50,516 bases of DNA from contig DATIYF010000023.1 in assembly GCA_035517775.1 (NCBI GenBank), positions 1 through 50,516 of the forward strand. Reading direction: 5' to 3'. Below are positions 17,100 to 23,936 of this stretch, in pieces. The notes beneath the pieces are model-generated. The model was not told the origin of the DNA, did not search any database, and was given only the letters and a program-made list of their open reading frames with translations. The DNA comes from DATIYF01 sp035517775 (GTDB lineage Bacteria; Acidobacteriota; Terriglobia; Terriglobales; Acidobacteriaceae). The position numbers were made by a program, and so were the translations under genes. The number at the start of each line of letters is the position of its first letter. Position 1 is the first letter of the stretch.

Positions 17100-18368
17100 A
17101 TGCCCTCAGCTACAACTCGCCCAAGGAACGACGCCGAACGAGACGCCGTACGCGAAGAACTCGGCCGCATTCTCTCCAGCCCTCTTTTCAGCGCCAGCCG
17201 GCGCTATCCGTTGTTCCTTCAATATGTCGTGGAGAAAGCTCTGCAGGAAGAATTCGACGACTTGAAGGAGCGAAAAATCGGCGCCGAAGTTTTTCATCGC
17301 GATCCTTCCTATGACACCAAGGCCGATCCGGTGGTTCGAGTCACGGCTGGAGAGGTGAGAAAGCGCCTGGCCCAGTATTACTACGAACCCCGGCACCAGC
17401 GTGAAATTCGCATTGAACTGGCTTCGGGTTCGTATGTCCCCGAATTCCACGCGGCGCCCGCGGCCCTGCCCGCGCCCCGCTCGCCCCATCTGCGAGTCGA
17501 AGCAGGTAAGGCCGCGCCTCATGAATCCGGGAGCGTGAAAGCGGTGGCTGCGCACCCGTTCCGCCGCAAGGTGGCTCTGGCGGGCGCGGCCACGGTTGTG
17601 GTGGTGGGCGCTTTGTCGCTTATGTTGTCGGTAGGACCCTGGGCGCGTTCTTCGCCGCTCGAAGAATTCTGGCAGCCGTTGCTTTCTTCGCAGAACCCTG
17701 CTCTGCTGTGCATGGGCCAGTTGCGCGCCACGCAGGTTGAACTGGAGCCCAACGCCGCCAGAAACCGCTTCGATACTCCAGTGCGTCTGGTAGGGCGCGG
17801 CAATGTTTATCCGGCGGAGTTCCCCGTCGCGGTTCTCTCCGACGCCATTGCCTTATCAAGAATCGCTAGCGTCTTGCAGTCTCATCAGAAAAACTATGCC
17901 ATTCGCGGCGAAGGCTCCACTTCCTTCGCTGATCTGCGTGGCGGCCCGGTGGTATTGATCGGCGCCTTCAACAACGACTGGACCATTCGCCTGAACGATC
18001 AGTTGCGCTTCCGCTTCCAGATGAACCCGGAGGGCGATCAGTGGTGGATTACAGACGCGCAAAAGCCCGGCGATAAGATTGGATTCCTGCGGCTGGGCAA
18101 CGCCGTCGAGGATTTCAAACAGGATTACGCGGTGGTTTCACGGTTGTACGATCCATCGACCGAGCAGCCGACCGTGATCGTAGCCGGCCTGACCCCTTAC
18201 GGCACGCTGGCGGCGGGAGAATTCGTCACCGATACCAGATATCTCGAGGAATTTATCCGGCAAGCGCCCCGGGATTGGGAGCACAAGAATCTTCAAGTGT
18301 TGATTGACGCAAAAGTGGTCAATGGGAGCGTGGGCGCGCCTCACGTAGCCGCCGTCTACACCTGGTAG
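17100..18368 (+). CDS. Single-pass membrane regulator 1 (winged-helix-like N-terminal domain)
   Basis: A 422-residue protein with a cytoplasmic N-terminal domain (about 14-117), one membrane helix (about 157-178) and an extracytoplasmic C-terminal domain. The N-terminal domain has the conserved pattern L-K-E-R-K-I-G-A-E-V-F, a Y-D-T-K-A-D-P-V-V-R-V segment and A-G-E-V-R-K-R-L-A-Q-Y-Y. It matches the N-terminal module that precedes TPR sensors in many acidobacterial and rhizobial proteins annotated as adenylate-cyclase-like or CadC-like. A DNA-binding role is inferred. The C-terminal domain has F-A-D-L-R-G-G-P-V-V-L-I-G and G-T-L-A-A-G-E-F-V and no TPR repeats, so it is a different sensor. A paralogue faces it tail to tail 22 bases away. 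Start is uncertain: the ATG at 17100 lacks a good ribosome site and a TTG at 17085 is in frame. Confidence 0.85.
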   Translation: MPSATTRPRNDAERDAVREELGRILSSPLFSASRRYPLFLQYVVEKALQEEFDDLKERKIGAEVFHRDPSYDTKADPVVRVTAGEVRKRLAQYYYEPRHQREIRIELASGSYVPEFHAAPAALPAPRSPHLRVEAGKAAPHESGSVKAVAAHPFRRKVALAGAATVVVVGALSLMLSVGPWARSSPLEEFWQPLLSSQNPALLCMGQLRATQVELEPNAARNRFDTPVRLVGRGNVYPAEFPVAVLSDAIALSRIASVLQSHQKNYAIRGEGSTSFADLRGGPVVLIGAFNNDWTIRLNDQLRFRFQMNPEGDQWWITDAQKPGDKIGFLRLGNAVEDFKQDYAVVSRLYDPSTEQPTVIVAGLTPYGTLAAGEFVTDTRYLEEFIRQAPRDWEHKNLQVLIDAKVVNGSVGAPHVAAVYTW

Positions 18369-18390
18369 CGCGAAGCCGAACCTCAGAGAC

Positions 18391-19608
18391 TTACCAGGAA
18401 TACTGGGCTTCCACTCGCGGAGGCCCCGACTTGCCGTCAATTACTTGCGTGGCAATCACGAATTCCAGGTTTTTTCCCGCCCATTCAGCCGCGCTGGAGA
18501 GTTGGCTCAAATACCTGGGATCGCTGACGAACTCGCCCGCGGCCAGGGTTCCATTTTCCCCAATTCCTGCGGCAACAATCACGTTCTGGCCTGAGTTCGG
18601 GTCGAGCAGGCGCGCCACCAGGGCGTAATCCTGCGTAAGTTTTGAATAGGGCGTCGCAAAATCCACCTGCCAGTTCTTCTGGGCAGGAGTCTTGCGGTCT
18701 TCGATCCAGGAAACGCTGCCCTCGCTCGCCAGATGGAACCGCAAGGGTGAGGTGAGCCGCAAAGTCCAGGGATTATCGAAGCCCGCGATCAAGACAGCGC
18801 TTCCCTGCCGTAGATCGGCCAGGGTGGTCTCGCCTGCGCTGCGCGCCCGGTAGGTTTTGCCGGCGTGGGACAAAAGCGTGGCAACCCGGGCAAAGGCAAT
18901 CGCGTCGCATAGCGCGACGGTATCACCGACCGCCGTGTGCTCGCCGACAGTCATGTTATCGCTATCGCGAGTGGGAGAAGCCGGCCCGAGATGCGGCTCG
19001 CCAATGGAAATCAGCACGCTGCCCGGAGCCGAGAGCACCGGGTTCCAGAAACTTTTCCAGCCCTTGCCGGAAGACCAGGGCTGAATCATTCCCACAGAAA
19101 GCAAAACCGCGGCCACCGCCCCCAGCCCCGCCAGCCAGCCCCAGCGGATCCGCCACTGCCGGGGGAAAGCCCGAAGGTTATCGAGCACGAGCGCCGGCGG
19201 CAGACCCGAAGGCACCGGGAAAAGCGGAGCCGCATCGCCGCCGGCGAGATGAAACTCAGGAACGTAGGAACCTAATGGCAGATCAATGCGAATCTCTTCT
19301 TCGTGACCCGACTCATGGTAGTACTGCGCGATGCGCTTGCGCACTTCGCCGGCGGTGGTGCGCACCACGGGATCGAGGTTGGTGTCATAGTCCGGAATGC
19401 GGCCGAAGACCTCAATCCCTAAGGCGCGCTCCTTCAGTTGCTCTCCTTTTTCTTCCAGAGTGCATTCCACCACGTAGCGCAGCAATCCGGCGCAGCGGCG
19501 GCTGTTGCGAAAGACCGGGTGTCCCAGAATGCGTTCCAGTTGGTGGTGAGCGGCGTTTTTCTCGTCAGGCGATTCAGGCTTCCAACCGCTTAGAGGCAGA
19601 GTTGCCAT
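18391..19608 (-). CDS. Single-pass membrane regulator 2, paralogue of regulator 1
   Basis: A 405-residue protein with the same architecture as the convergent neighbour: N-terminal module (about 18-120; L-K-E-R-A-L-G-I-E-V-F, Y-D-T-N-L-D-P-V-V-R-T, A-G-E-V-R-K-R-I-A-Q-Y-Y), a membrane helix at about 156-175 and a C-terminal extracytoplasmic domain. The two share L-A-D-L-R, D-Y-A-L-V-A-R-L-x-D-P, and G-T-L-A-A-G-E-F-V-S-D-P-R-Y-L in the sensor half, so they arose by duplication. Both end in tyrosine/serine-rich A-x-Y-x-W. The gene is divergent from the GH3 gene across a 232-base spacer, whereas regulator 1 is divergent from the receptor operon. This suggests each controls its own neighbour or they act together. 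A GTG at 19614 is an alternative start. Direct evidence for DNA binding is lacking. Confidence 0.86.
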   Translation of the reverse strand: MATLPLSGWKPESPDEKNAAHHQLERILGHPVFRNSRRCAGLLRYVVECTLEEKGEQLKERALGIEVFGRIPDYDTNLDPVVRTTAGEVRKRIAQYYHESGHEEEIRIDLPLGSYVPEFHLAGGDAAPLFPVPSGLPPALVLDNLRAFPRQWRIRWGWLAGLGAVAAVLLSVGMIQPWSSGKGWKSFWNPVLSAPGSVLISIGEPHLGPASPTRDSDNMTVGEHTAVGDTVALCDAIAFARVATLLSHAGKTYRARSAGETTLADLRQGSAVLIAGFDNPWTLRLTSPLRFHLASEGSVSWIEDRKTPAQKNWQVDFATPYSKLTQDYALVARLLDPNSGQNVIVAAGIGENGTLAAGEFVSDPRYLSQLSSAAEWAGKNLEFVIATQVIDGKSGPPRVEAQYSW

Positions 19609-19840
19609 GAGCACTCGCGCACATTCGTCGGGGAATGCGCTCCCGGGGACGAACCCTAGTATTTCCGCAACCGCATTGTCAAGCCAAAAGCCCGCGGTTT
19701 CAGGCCGGCAAGCGTGTAACGAACCCGTACGCTACCGTATCATGCTTGCCCCGGGCGCGGGGCAGCCTCACTCTAGACGTATCTCAAGATTGAGAAAAAC
19801 GTTTTGCCACACATTTACCACCGCCGGGAGATGACCGCGC
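19609..19840. promoter_or_regulatory. Divergent control region, regulator 2 / GH3 operon
   Basis: A 232-base spacer with the shared 16-bp motif at 19727-19742, a GC hairpin GCCCC-GGGCGC-GGGGC (19748-19763) and a perfect palindrome TCTCAAGATTGAGA (19782-19795). The palindrome lies 45 bases upstream of the GH3 start, where an operator or a 5' leader stem could act. Confidence 0.5.
19727..19742. promoter_or_regulatory. Candidate operator, copy 2 of the shared 16-bp motif
   Basis: GTACGCTACCGTATCA matches the motif at 16939-16954 except for one base. It is in the same orientation and at a similar distance from the minus-strand gene start (119 versus 123 bases). Here it contains the dyad TACG-CTAC-CGTA. 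Confidence 0.5.
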
Positions 19841-22396
19841 ATGAAAAGGGTACCGGTTCTCATCGTCATCGTTCTTGTGTTCGCCGCAGCTTGTAGTTGG
19901 GCCCAGGGGCCGCTTCCAGATAGCCCGGAGATCGAGCATCAGGTCAATTCCATTCTCAGCCAGATGACCACGGAGGAGAAAATTGACCTGCTGGGCGGCG
20001 TGCGTTTTTTCGACGTGCGGGCCATTCCCCGACTGAACCTGCCGGCGCTCCCCACGGCGGATGGGCCGGTGGGTGTGCGCAATGACGGGCCGGCAACGGT
20101 CATGGCTGGCGGCATTGGCCTGGCGGCCACCTGGGACCCTGCTCTCGCCAAAGCCGTAGGCGTTCAACTCGGCCGCGATGCCCGCGCCAAGGGAAAGAAT
20201 TTTCTGCTTGGCCCGGGAGTCAACATCTATCGCGCGCCTTTGAACGGCCGCAACTTCGAATACTTTGGCGAAGACCCCTTTCTCGCCTCGCACATCGCGG
20301 TTAACTACATCGAGGGCGTGCAAAGCGAAGGCGTAAGCGCCACCATCAAGCATTTCCTGGGAAACAATTCTGAATTTGGCCGCCACAAAACCGATTCCAT
20401 CATTGACGAGCGCACCCTGCGCGAAATTTATCTCCCTGTGTTTAAGGCCGCGGTGCAGGAAGCCCACGTCGGCGCCGTGATGGACTCCTACAACCTGACC
20501 AACGGCCAACATATGACGGAGAACCCCTACTTCAACAACGAAGTTCTGAAGAAAGAGTGGGGATTCTCCGGCATTCTGATGTCCGATTGGGGCGCGACCT
20601 ATTCGACCATAGACGCAGCCAACGGCGGGCTCGACCTGGAAATGCCCTTCGGCAAATTCTTCAATCGCGCCGACCTGCTGCCCGCGATTCAGCAAGGCAA
20701 GGTTTCCATGGCCACCCTTGACGATAAAGTGCGGCGCATTCTGCGCATGGAAATCGAATTCGGCTGGCGCGAGCGCCCGCAGCAGAAGCTCACCATTCCC
20801 CGCGATAACCAGGAAGGCGGCCAGGTCGCCCTGCATGCCGCGGAGGAGGCCATGGTGCTGCTCAAGAACGCTGGTGACCTGCTGCCGCTTGATCGCGCCA
20901 AGATCAAGACCGTCGCTCTAATCGGCCCCGATGCTTATCCTGCCGTGCCGGTAGGCGGAGGCAGCGCCCAGGCATCAGCGTTTCACGCAGTAAGCTTTCT
21001 CGAAGGCCTGACCCGTTATCTCGGCCCCGGCGCTGACGTTCTCTGGGACCGCGGCTTGCCTACGTTGCTGCATGTGGCCAACGCCACGGAGTTTTCCACC
21101 CAGCCCAGCGGAGGACAACCTGGACTGACGGTAGAGACATTCGATAACGGCGACCTTTCCGGGACGCCGGCCAGCACGCGAATCGAACGCCATTTTACTT
21201 CCGGCAGGCCGCTCGATATCGCCGCTCTTTCTTCCGGAGAAATCGAGCTCAACCCGGCCGACTTCTCCGCCCCCAAACCGGTTTCCACGCGCTGGACGGG
21301 CTACTACACGCCTGTGGCGGCAGGCACCTATGATTGTTTCGTGCAGCAGGGAGGTTTCGATAACACCGGCTACAAACTCTACGTGGATGGCAAGCTGCTG
21401 GCCGATCGCTGGAACTACTTCATTGCTCCCGTAGAGCAGTTTGCGCTATCGCTGGACGCTGTGCCTCACAAGATTGTTGTGGAACACCACACCGTCACCG
21501 GCTTCTCCGGCTCCCTATTGCGCGTAGGCATCCTCCGCGAGGGAAACTGGACCAACGCGAACGCCGAAGAGATGGCGCGGAAGGCGGATGCGGTGGTGCT
21601 GGCCGTGGGCTTCGATCCTTCCACGGAGACGGAAGGCTCCGACCGGACTTTCGGCCTGCCTCCGGGTGAGGACGAGCTGATCCGCAAAATCGCCGGTCTC
21701 AACCCGCGCACCATTGTCGTGATCACCTCGGGCGGCGGCGTGGACATGAATGGCTGGCTGGCGCAGGTTCCCGCGCTCCTGGAAGCATGGTATCCGGGAC
21801 AGGAGGGAGGCACGGCCTTGCCCGAAATCCTGTTTGGCGACGTGGATCCTTCCGGCCACTTGCCCGTCAGCTTCGAGCGGCGCTGGGAAGACAATCCCGC
21901 CTACGATTACTACTATCCGCAGCCCGGTACGAATCGTATCGTGTACAAAGAGGGAATCTTTACTGGCTATCGCGGCTATGAGCACAACCACGTACAGCCG
22001 CTGTTTCCGTTCGGGTATGGACTCTCTTACACCCGCTTCAAGTTCAGCCATCTGGAAATCAAGCCGGAAGCTGCCGGGGCGGCTGGTCCACGCTATGAAG
22101 TCACCTTCGAGGTAGAGAATACGGGCAGCCGCCCGGGCGCGACCGTGGCTCAGGTTTATGTTGAGGCAGAAAACGCCCCGGTTCCCTGGCCGCGACAGTT
22201 GAAGGGCTTTGCGCGTGTGGACCTGAAAGCCGGGGAGAGCCGACGGGTTACGGTTCCGCTCGATGGCAACTCGTTTTCCTACTATGACGTCAACTCCAAA
22301 GCCTGGCAGATCAGCCCTGGAAAATATGAGGTCTCCGTCGGCGGCTCGTCCGCGGAAACAGGAGTGAACGAGCAGATTTCCATCGGGGGTCGCTAG
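19841..22396 (+). CDS. Glycoside hydrolase family 3 beta-glycosidase with PA14 domain
   Basis: An 851-residue exported GH3 enzyme, probably beta-glucosidase or beta-xylosidase. A signal peptide ends near A-C-S-W-A-Q. The N-terminal barrel carries the nucleophile Asp249 in L-M-S-D-W-G-A, the G-R-N-F-E-Y-F-G-E-D-P substrate loop and the I-K-H-F motif. The second GH3 domain is interrupted by a PA14 insert (about 485-575; W-T-G-Y-Y-T-P and Y-K-L-Y-V-D-G-K), a known carbohydrate-binding arrangement in this family. The C-terminus is the fibronectin-III-like domain (V-E-N-T-G-S-R-P-G and Q-L-K-G-F-A-R-V). GGGAG lies 10 bases before the ATG. It precedes a glucuronoyl esterase and a GH67 alpha-glucuronidase on the same strand, so release of xylose from oligosaccharides is the likeliest role. 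Specificity cannot be read directly. Confidence 0.95.
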   Translation: MKRVPVLIVIVLVFAAACSWAQGPLPDSPEIEHQVNSILSQMTTEEKIDLLGGVRFFDVRAIPRLNLPALPTADGPVGVRNDGPATVMAGGIGLAATWDPALAKAVGVQLGRDARAKGKNFLLGPGVNIYRAPLNGRNFEYFGEDPFLASHIAVNYIEGVQSEGVSATIKHFLGNNSEFGRHKTDSIIDERTLREIYLPVFKAAVQEAHVGAVMDSYNLTNGQHMTENPYFNNEVLKKEWGFSGILMSDWGATYSTIDAANGGLDLEMPFGKFFNRADLLPAIQQGKVSMATLDDKVRRILRMEIEFGWRERPQQKLTIPRDNQEGGQVALHAAEEAMVLLKNAGDLLPLDRAKIKTVALIGPDAYPAVPVGGGSAQASAFHAVSFLEGLTRYLGPGADVLWDRGLPTLLHVANATEFSTQPSGGQPGLTVETFDNGDLSGTPASTRIERHFTSGRPLDIAALSSGEIELNPADFSAPKPVSTRWTGYYTPVAAGTYDCFVQQGGFDNTGYKLYVDGKLLADRWNYFIAPVEQFALSLDAVPHKIVVEHHTVTGFSGSLLRVGILREGNWTNANAEEMARKADAVVLAVGFDPSTETEGSDRTFGLPPGEDELIRKIAGLNPRTIVVITSGGGVDMNGWLAQVPALLEAWYPGQEGGTALPEILFGDVDPSGHLPVSFERRWEDNPAYDYYYPQPGTNRIVYKEGIFTGYRGYEHNHVQPLFPFGYGLSYTRFKFSHLEIKPEAAGAAGPRYEVTFEVENTGSRPGATVAQVYVEAENAPVPWPRQLKGFARVDLKAGESRRVTVPLDGNSFSYYDVNSKAWQISPGKYEVSVGGSSAETGVNEQISIGGR

Positions 22397-22485
22397 GGCG
22401 AATTTCTTTTTTCTCTGTGGAAAGAAGGCTGTGAGGGAATGCTCTGCCCGCCGGCCCTCTTCGCCCGGCGATGCTACTGCTGCGA

Positions 22486-22494
22486 TGTTATACT
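22486..22494 (+). promoter_or_regulatory. Extended -10 promoter candidate upstream of CE15
   Basis: TGTTATACT fits the extended -10 pattern TGnTATAAT with one mismatch, about 50 bases before the CE15 start, in the 147-base gap after GH3. The -35 region is poor. It would give the CE15-GH67 pair its own promoter. Confidence 0.35.
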
Positions 22495-22543
22495 CCCTGC
22501 CATTTAGTGCCTGACCGAGACTAACTATTCCGAGCGTGTTTTC

Positions 22544-23878
22544 ATGCAGCAGGGCCGTTGCCGGGCCGAAGAGGGCCGGTTGCAGAAAGCGGCGGGATTT
22601 TTTGCAGGGGGCGTGCGAGCCGCGATGATGGCTGCGCTCGGCCTGCCCCTGTTTTGTGCGGCGGCCCCTGCGCAGACCATTGCGGTCAACTATGACGAGG
22701 CCAAGGTTGGAAGCTACACCTTGCCTGATCCGCTGATTTTGGAAGATGGCCGCCCGGTGGAGACCGCAGCCGGCTGGAAGCTGCGCCGCCAAGAGCTTCT
22801 GAAGCTGTTCGAGGAGAATGTCTTTGGCCGCACTCCGCCTCCGCCCAGAAAACTTCACTTCCATGTAGATGAGGCGCACGGGTACGCGCTGGACGGAGAA
22901 GCCATTCGCCAGCAGGTAACCATTTTCTTCAGCGGCAAGAAGGATGGCCCGCAGGCGCACCTGTTGATTTATATTCCGGCCGGCGCTGCCCAGCCCGTCG
23001 CCACGTTCCTTACGCTGAATTTCTTCGGCAATCAATCTGTGATTAGCGATCCGGGCGTTCCGCTGCCGATGATCTGGAACTGGAAGACGCACGTGCGCGA
23101 GCGCGCCGCCGAAACTTCTCGCGGCAAAGACAAGGAATTCGATATCGAGAAGATTCTGGCCCGCGGCTATGGATTTGCCACCCTCTACTATCAGGATCTA
23201 GAGCCCGACTTCAAGGGAGGGTACAAGTACGGCATTCGACCCTTGTTCTTCAAGCCCGGCCAGACCGAGCCGGCCCCCGGCGAATGGGGGGCGATCGGCG
23301 CCTGGGCCTACGGCTTGAGCCGCGCCATGGATTTTCTGGAGCGCGACAAGTATGTGGATGCGAAGCGCGTCGCCATCATGGGCCATTCGCGCCTGGGCAA
23401 GACCGTGCTGTGGGCGGCCGCGCAGGACCTGCGCTTTGCCATGGTGCTCTCCAGTTGCTCGGGAGAAGGCGGCGCGTCGCTGGTGCGCAGGAATTACGGC
23501 GAAAGAATCCACAATCTTACCGACACCTTTCCCTATTGGTTCAGCCTGGATTTAAAACGGTACGCCGGGCACTCCGACCAGCTTCCGGTGGATGCGCATG
23601 AATTGATCGCGCTGATTGCTCCGCGCCCCGTGTACGTTACGGGGGCGATGGACGACCGCTGGGCCGACCCCAAGGGTGAATTTCTGGCCTGCGTGGCCGC
23701 GGAGCCGGTCTATCGCTTGCTGGGAGCACAGGGCCTCGGCACAGACCGGATGCCGCCGCTCAATCGCCCAATCATGCACACCATTGCTTTTCATATTCGG
23801 TCGGGCAAACATGCGGTTACCGCCTTCGACTGGGAGCAATTTCTCAGGTTCGCTGACCTGTACTTGCCTGGTGACTGA
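22544..23878 (+). CDS. Glucuronoyl methylesterase, carbohydrate esterase family 15
   Basis: A 444-residue exported CE15 enzyme. The family cleaves the ester between (4-O-methyl-)glucuronic acid side chains of xylan and lignin alcohols, or methyl glucuronate esters. The nucleophile motif is M-G-H-S-R-L-G-K with Ser282; the Arg in this motif binds the glucuronate carboxylate. The Glu of C-S-G-E-G-G-A-S-L and the His of R-S-G-K-H-A-V-T complete the triad. The N-terminus from 22544 is long for a signal peptide; an internal start at 22625 (M-M-A-A-L-G-L-P-L-F) is a good alternative, and neither has a strong ribosome site. The next gene, 58 bases downstream, is a GH67 alpha-glucuronidase, so the pair would first free the glucuronate from lignin and then remove it. 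Confidence 0.94.
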   Translation: MQQGRCRAEEGRLQKAAGFFAGGVRAAMMAALGLPLFCAAAPAQTIAVNYDEAKVGSYTLPDPLILEDGRPVETAAGWKLRRQELLKLFEENVFGRTPPPPRKLHFHVDEAHGYALDGEAIRQQVTIFFSGKKDGPQAHLLIYIPAGAAQPVATFLTLNFFGNQSVISDPGVPLPMIWNWKTHVRERAAETSRGKDKEFDIEKILARGYGFATLYYQDLEPDFKGGYKYGIRPLFFKPGQTEPAPGEWGAIGAWAYGLSRAMDFLERDKYVDAKRVAIMGHSRLGKTVLWAAAQDLRFAMVLSSCSGEGGASLVRRNYGERIHNLTDTFPYWFSLDLKRYAGHSDQLPVDAHELIALIAPRPVYVTGAMDDRWADPKGEFLACVAAEPVYRLLGAQGLGTDRMPPLNRPIMHTIAFHIRSGKHAVTAFDWEQFLRFADLYLPGD

Positions 23879-23936
23879 TGTGCGCTACGGCCGGGAGCAG
23901 CCTTCGAGACTCAGCCGGTCAATTGAGAGTGATTTG

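Noticed and set aside
23616..23936. Upstream extension of the GH67 frame
   Set aside because: It overlaps the CE15 coding region in another frame, has no homology-like features, and a GTG with a ribosome site and signal anchor follows at 23937.
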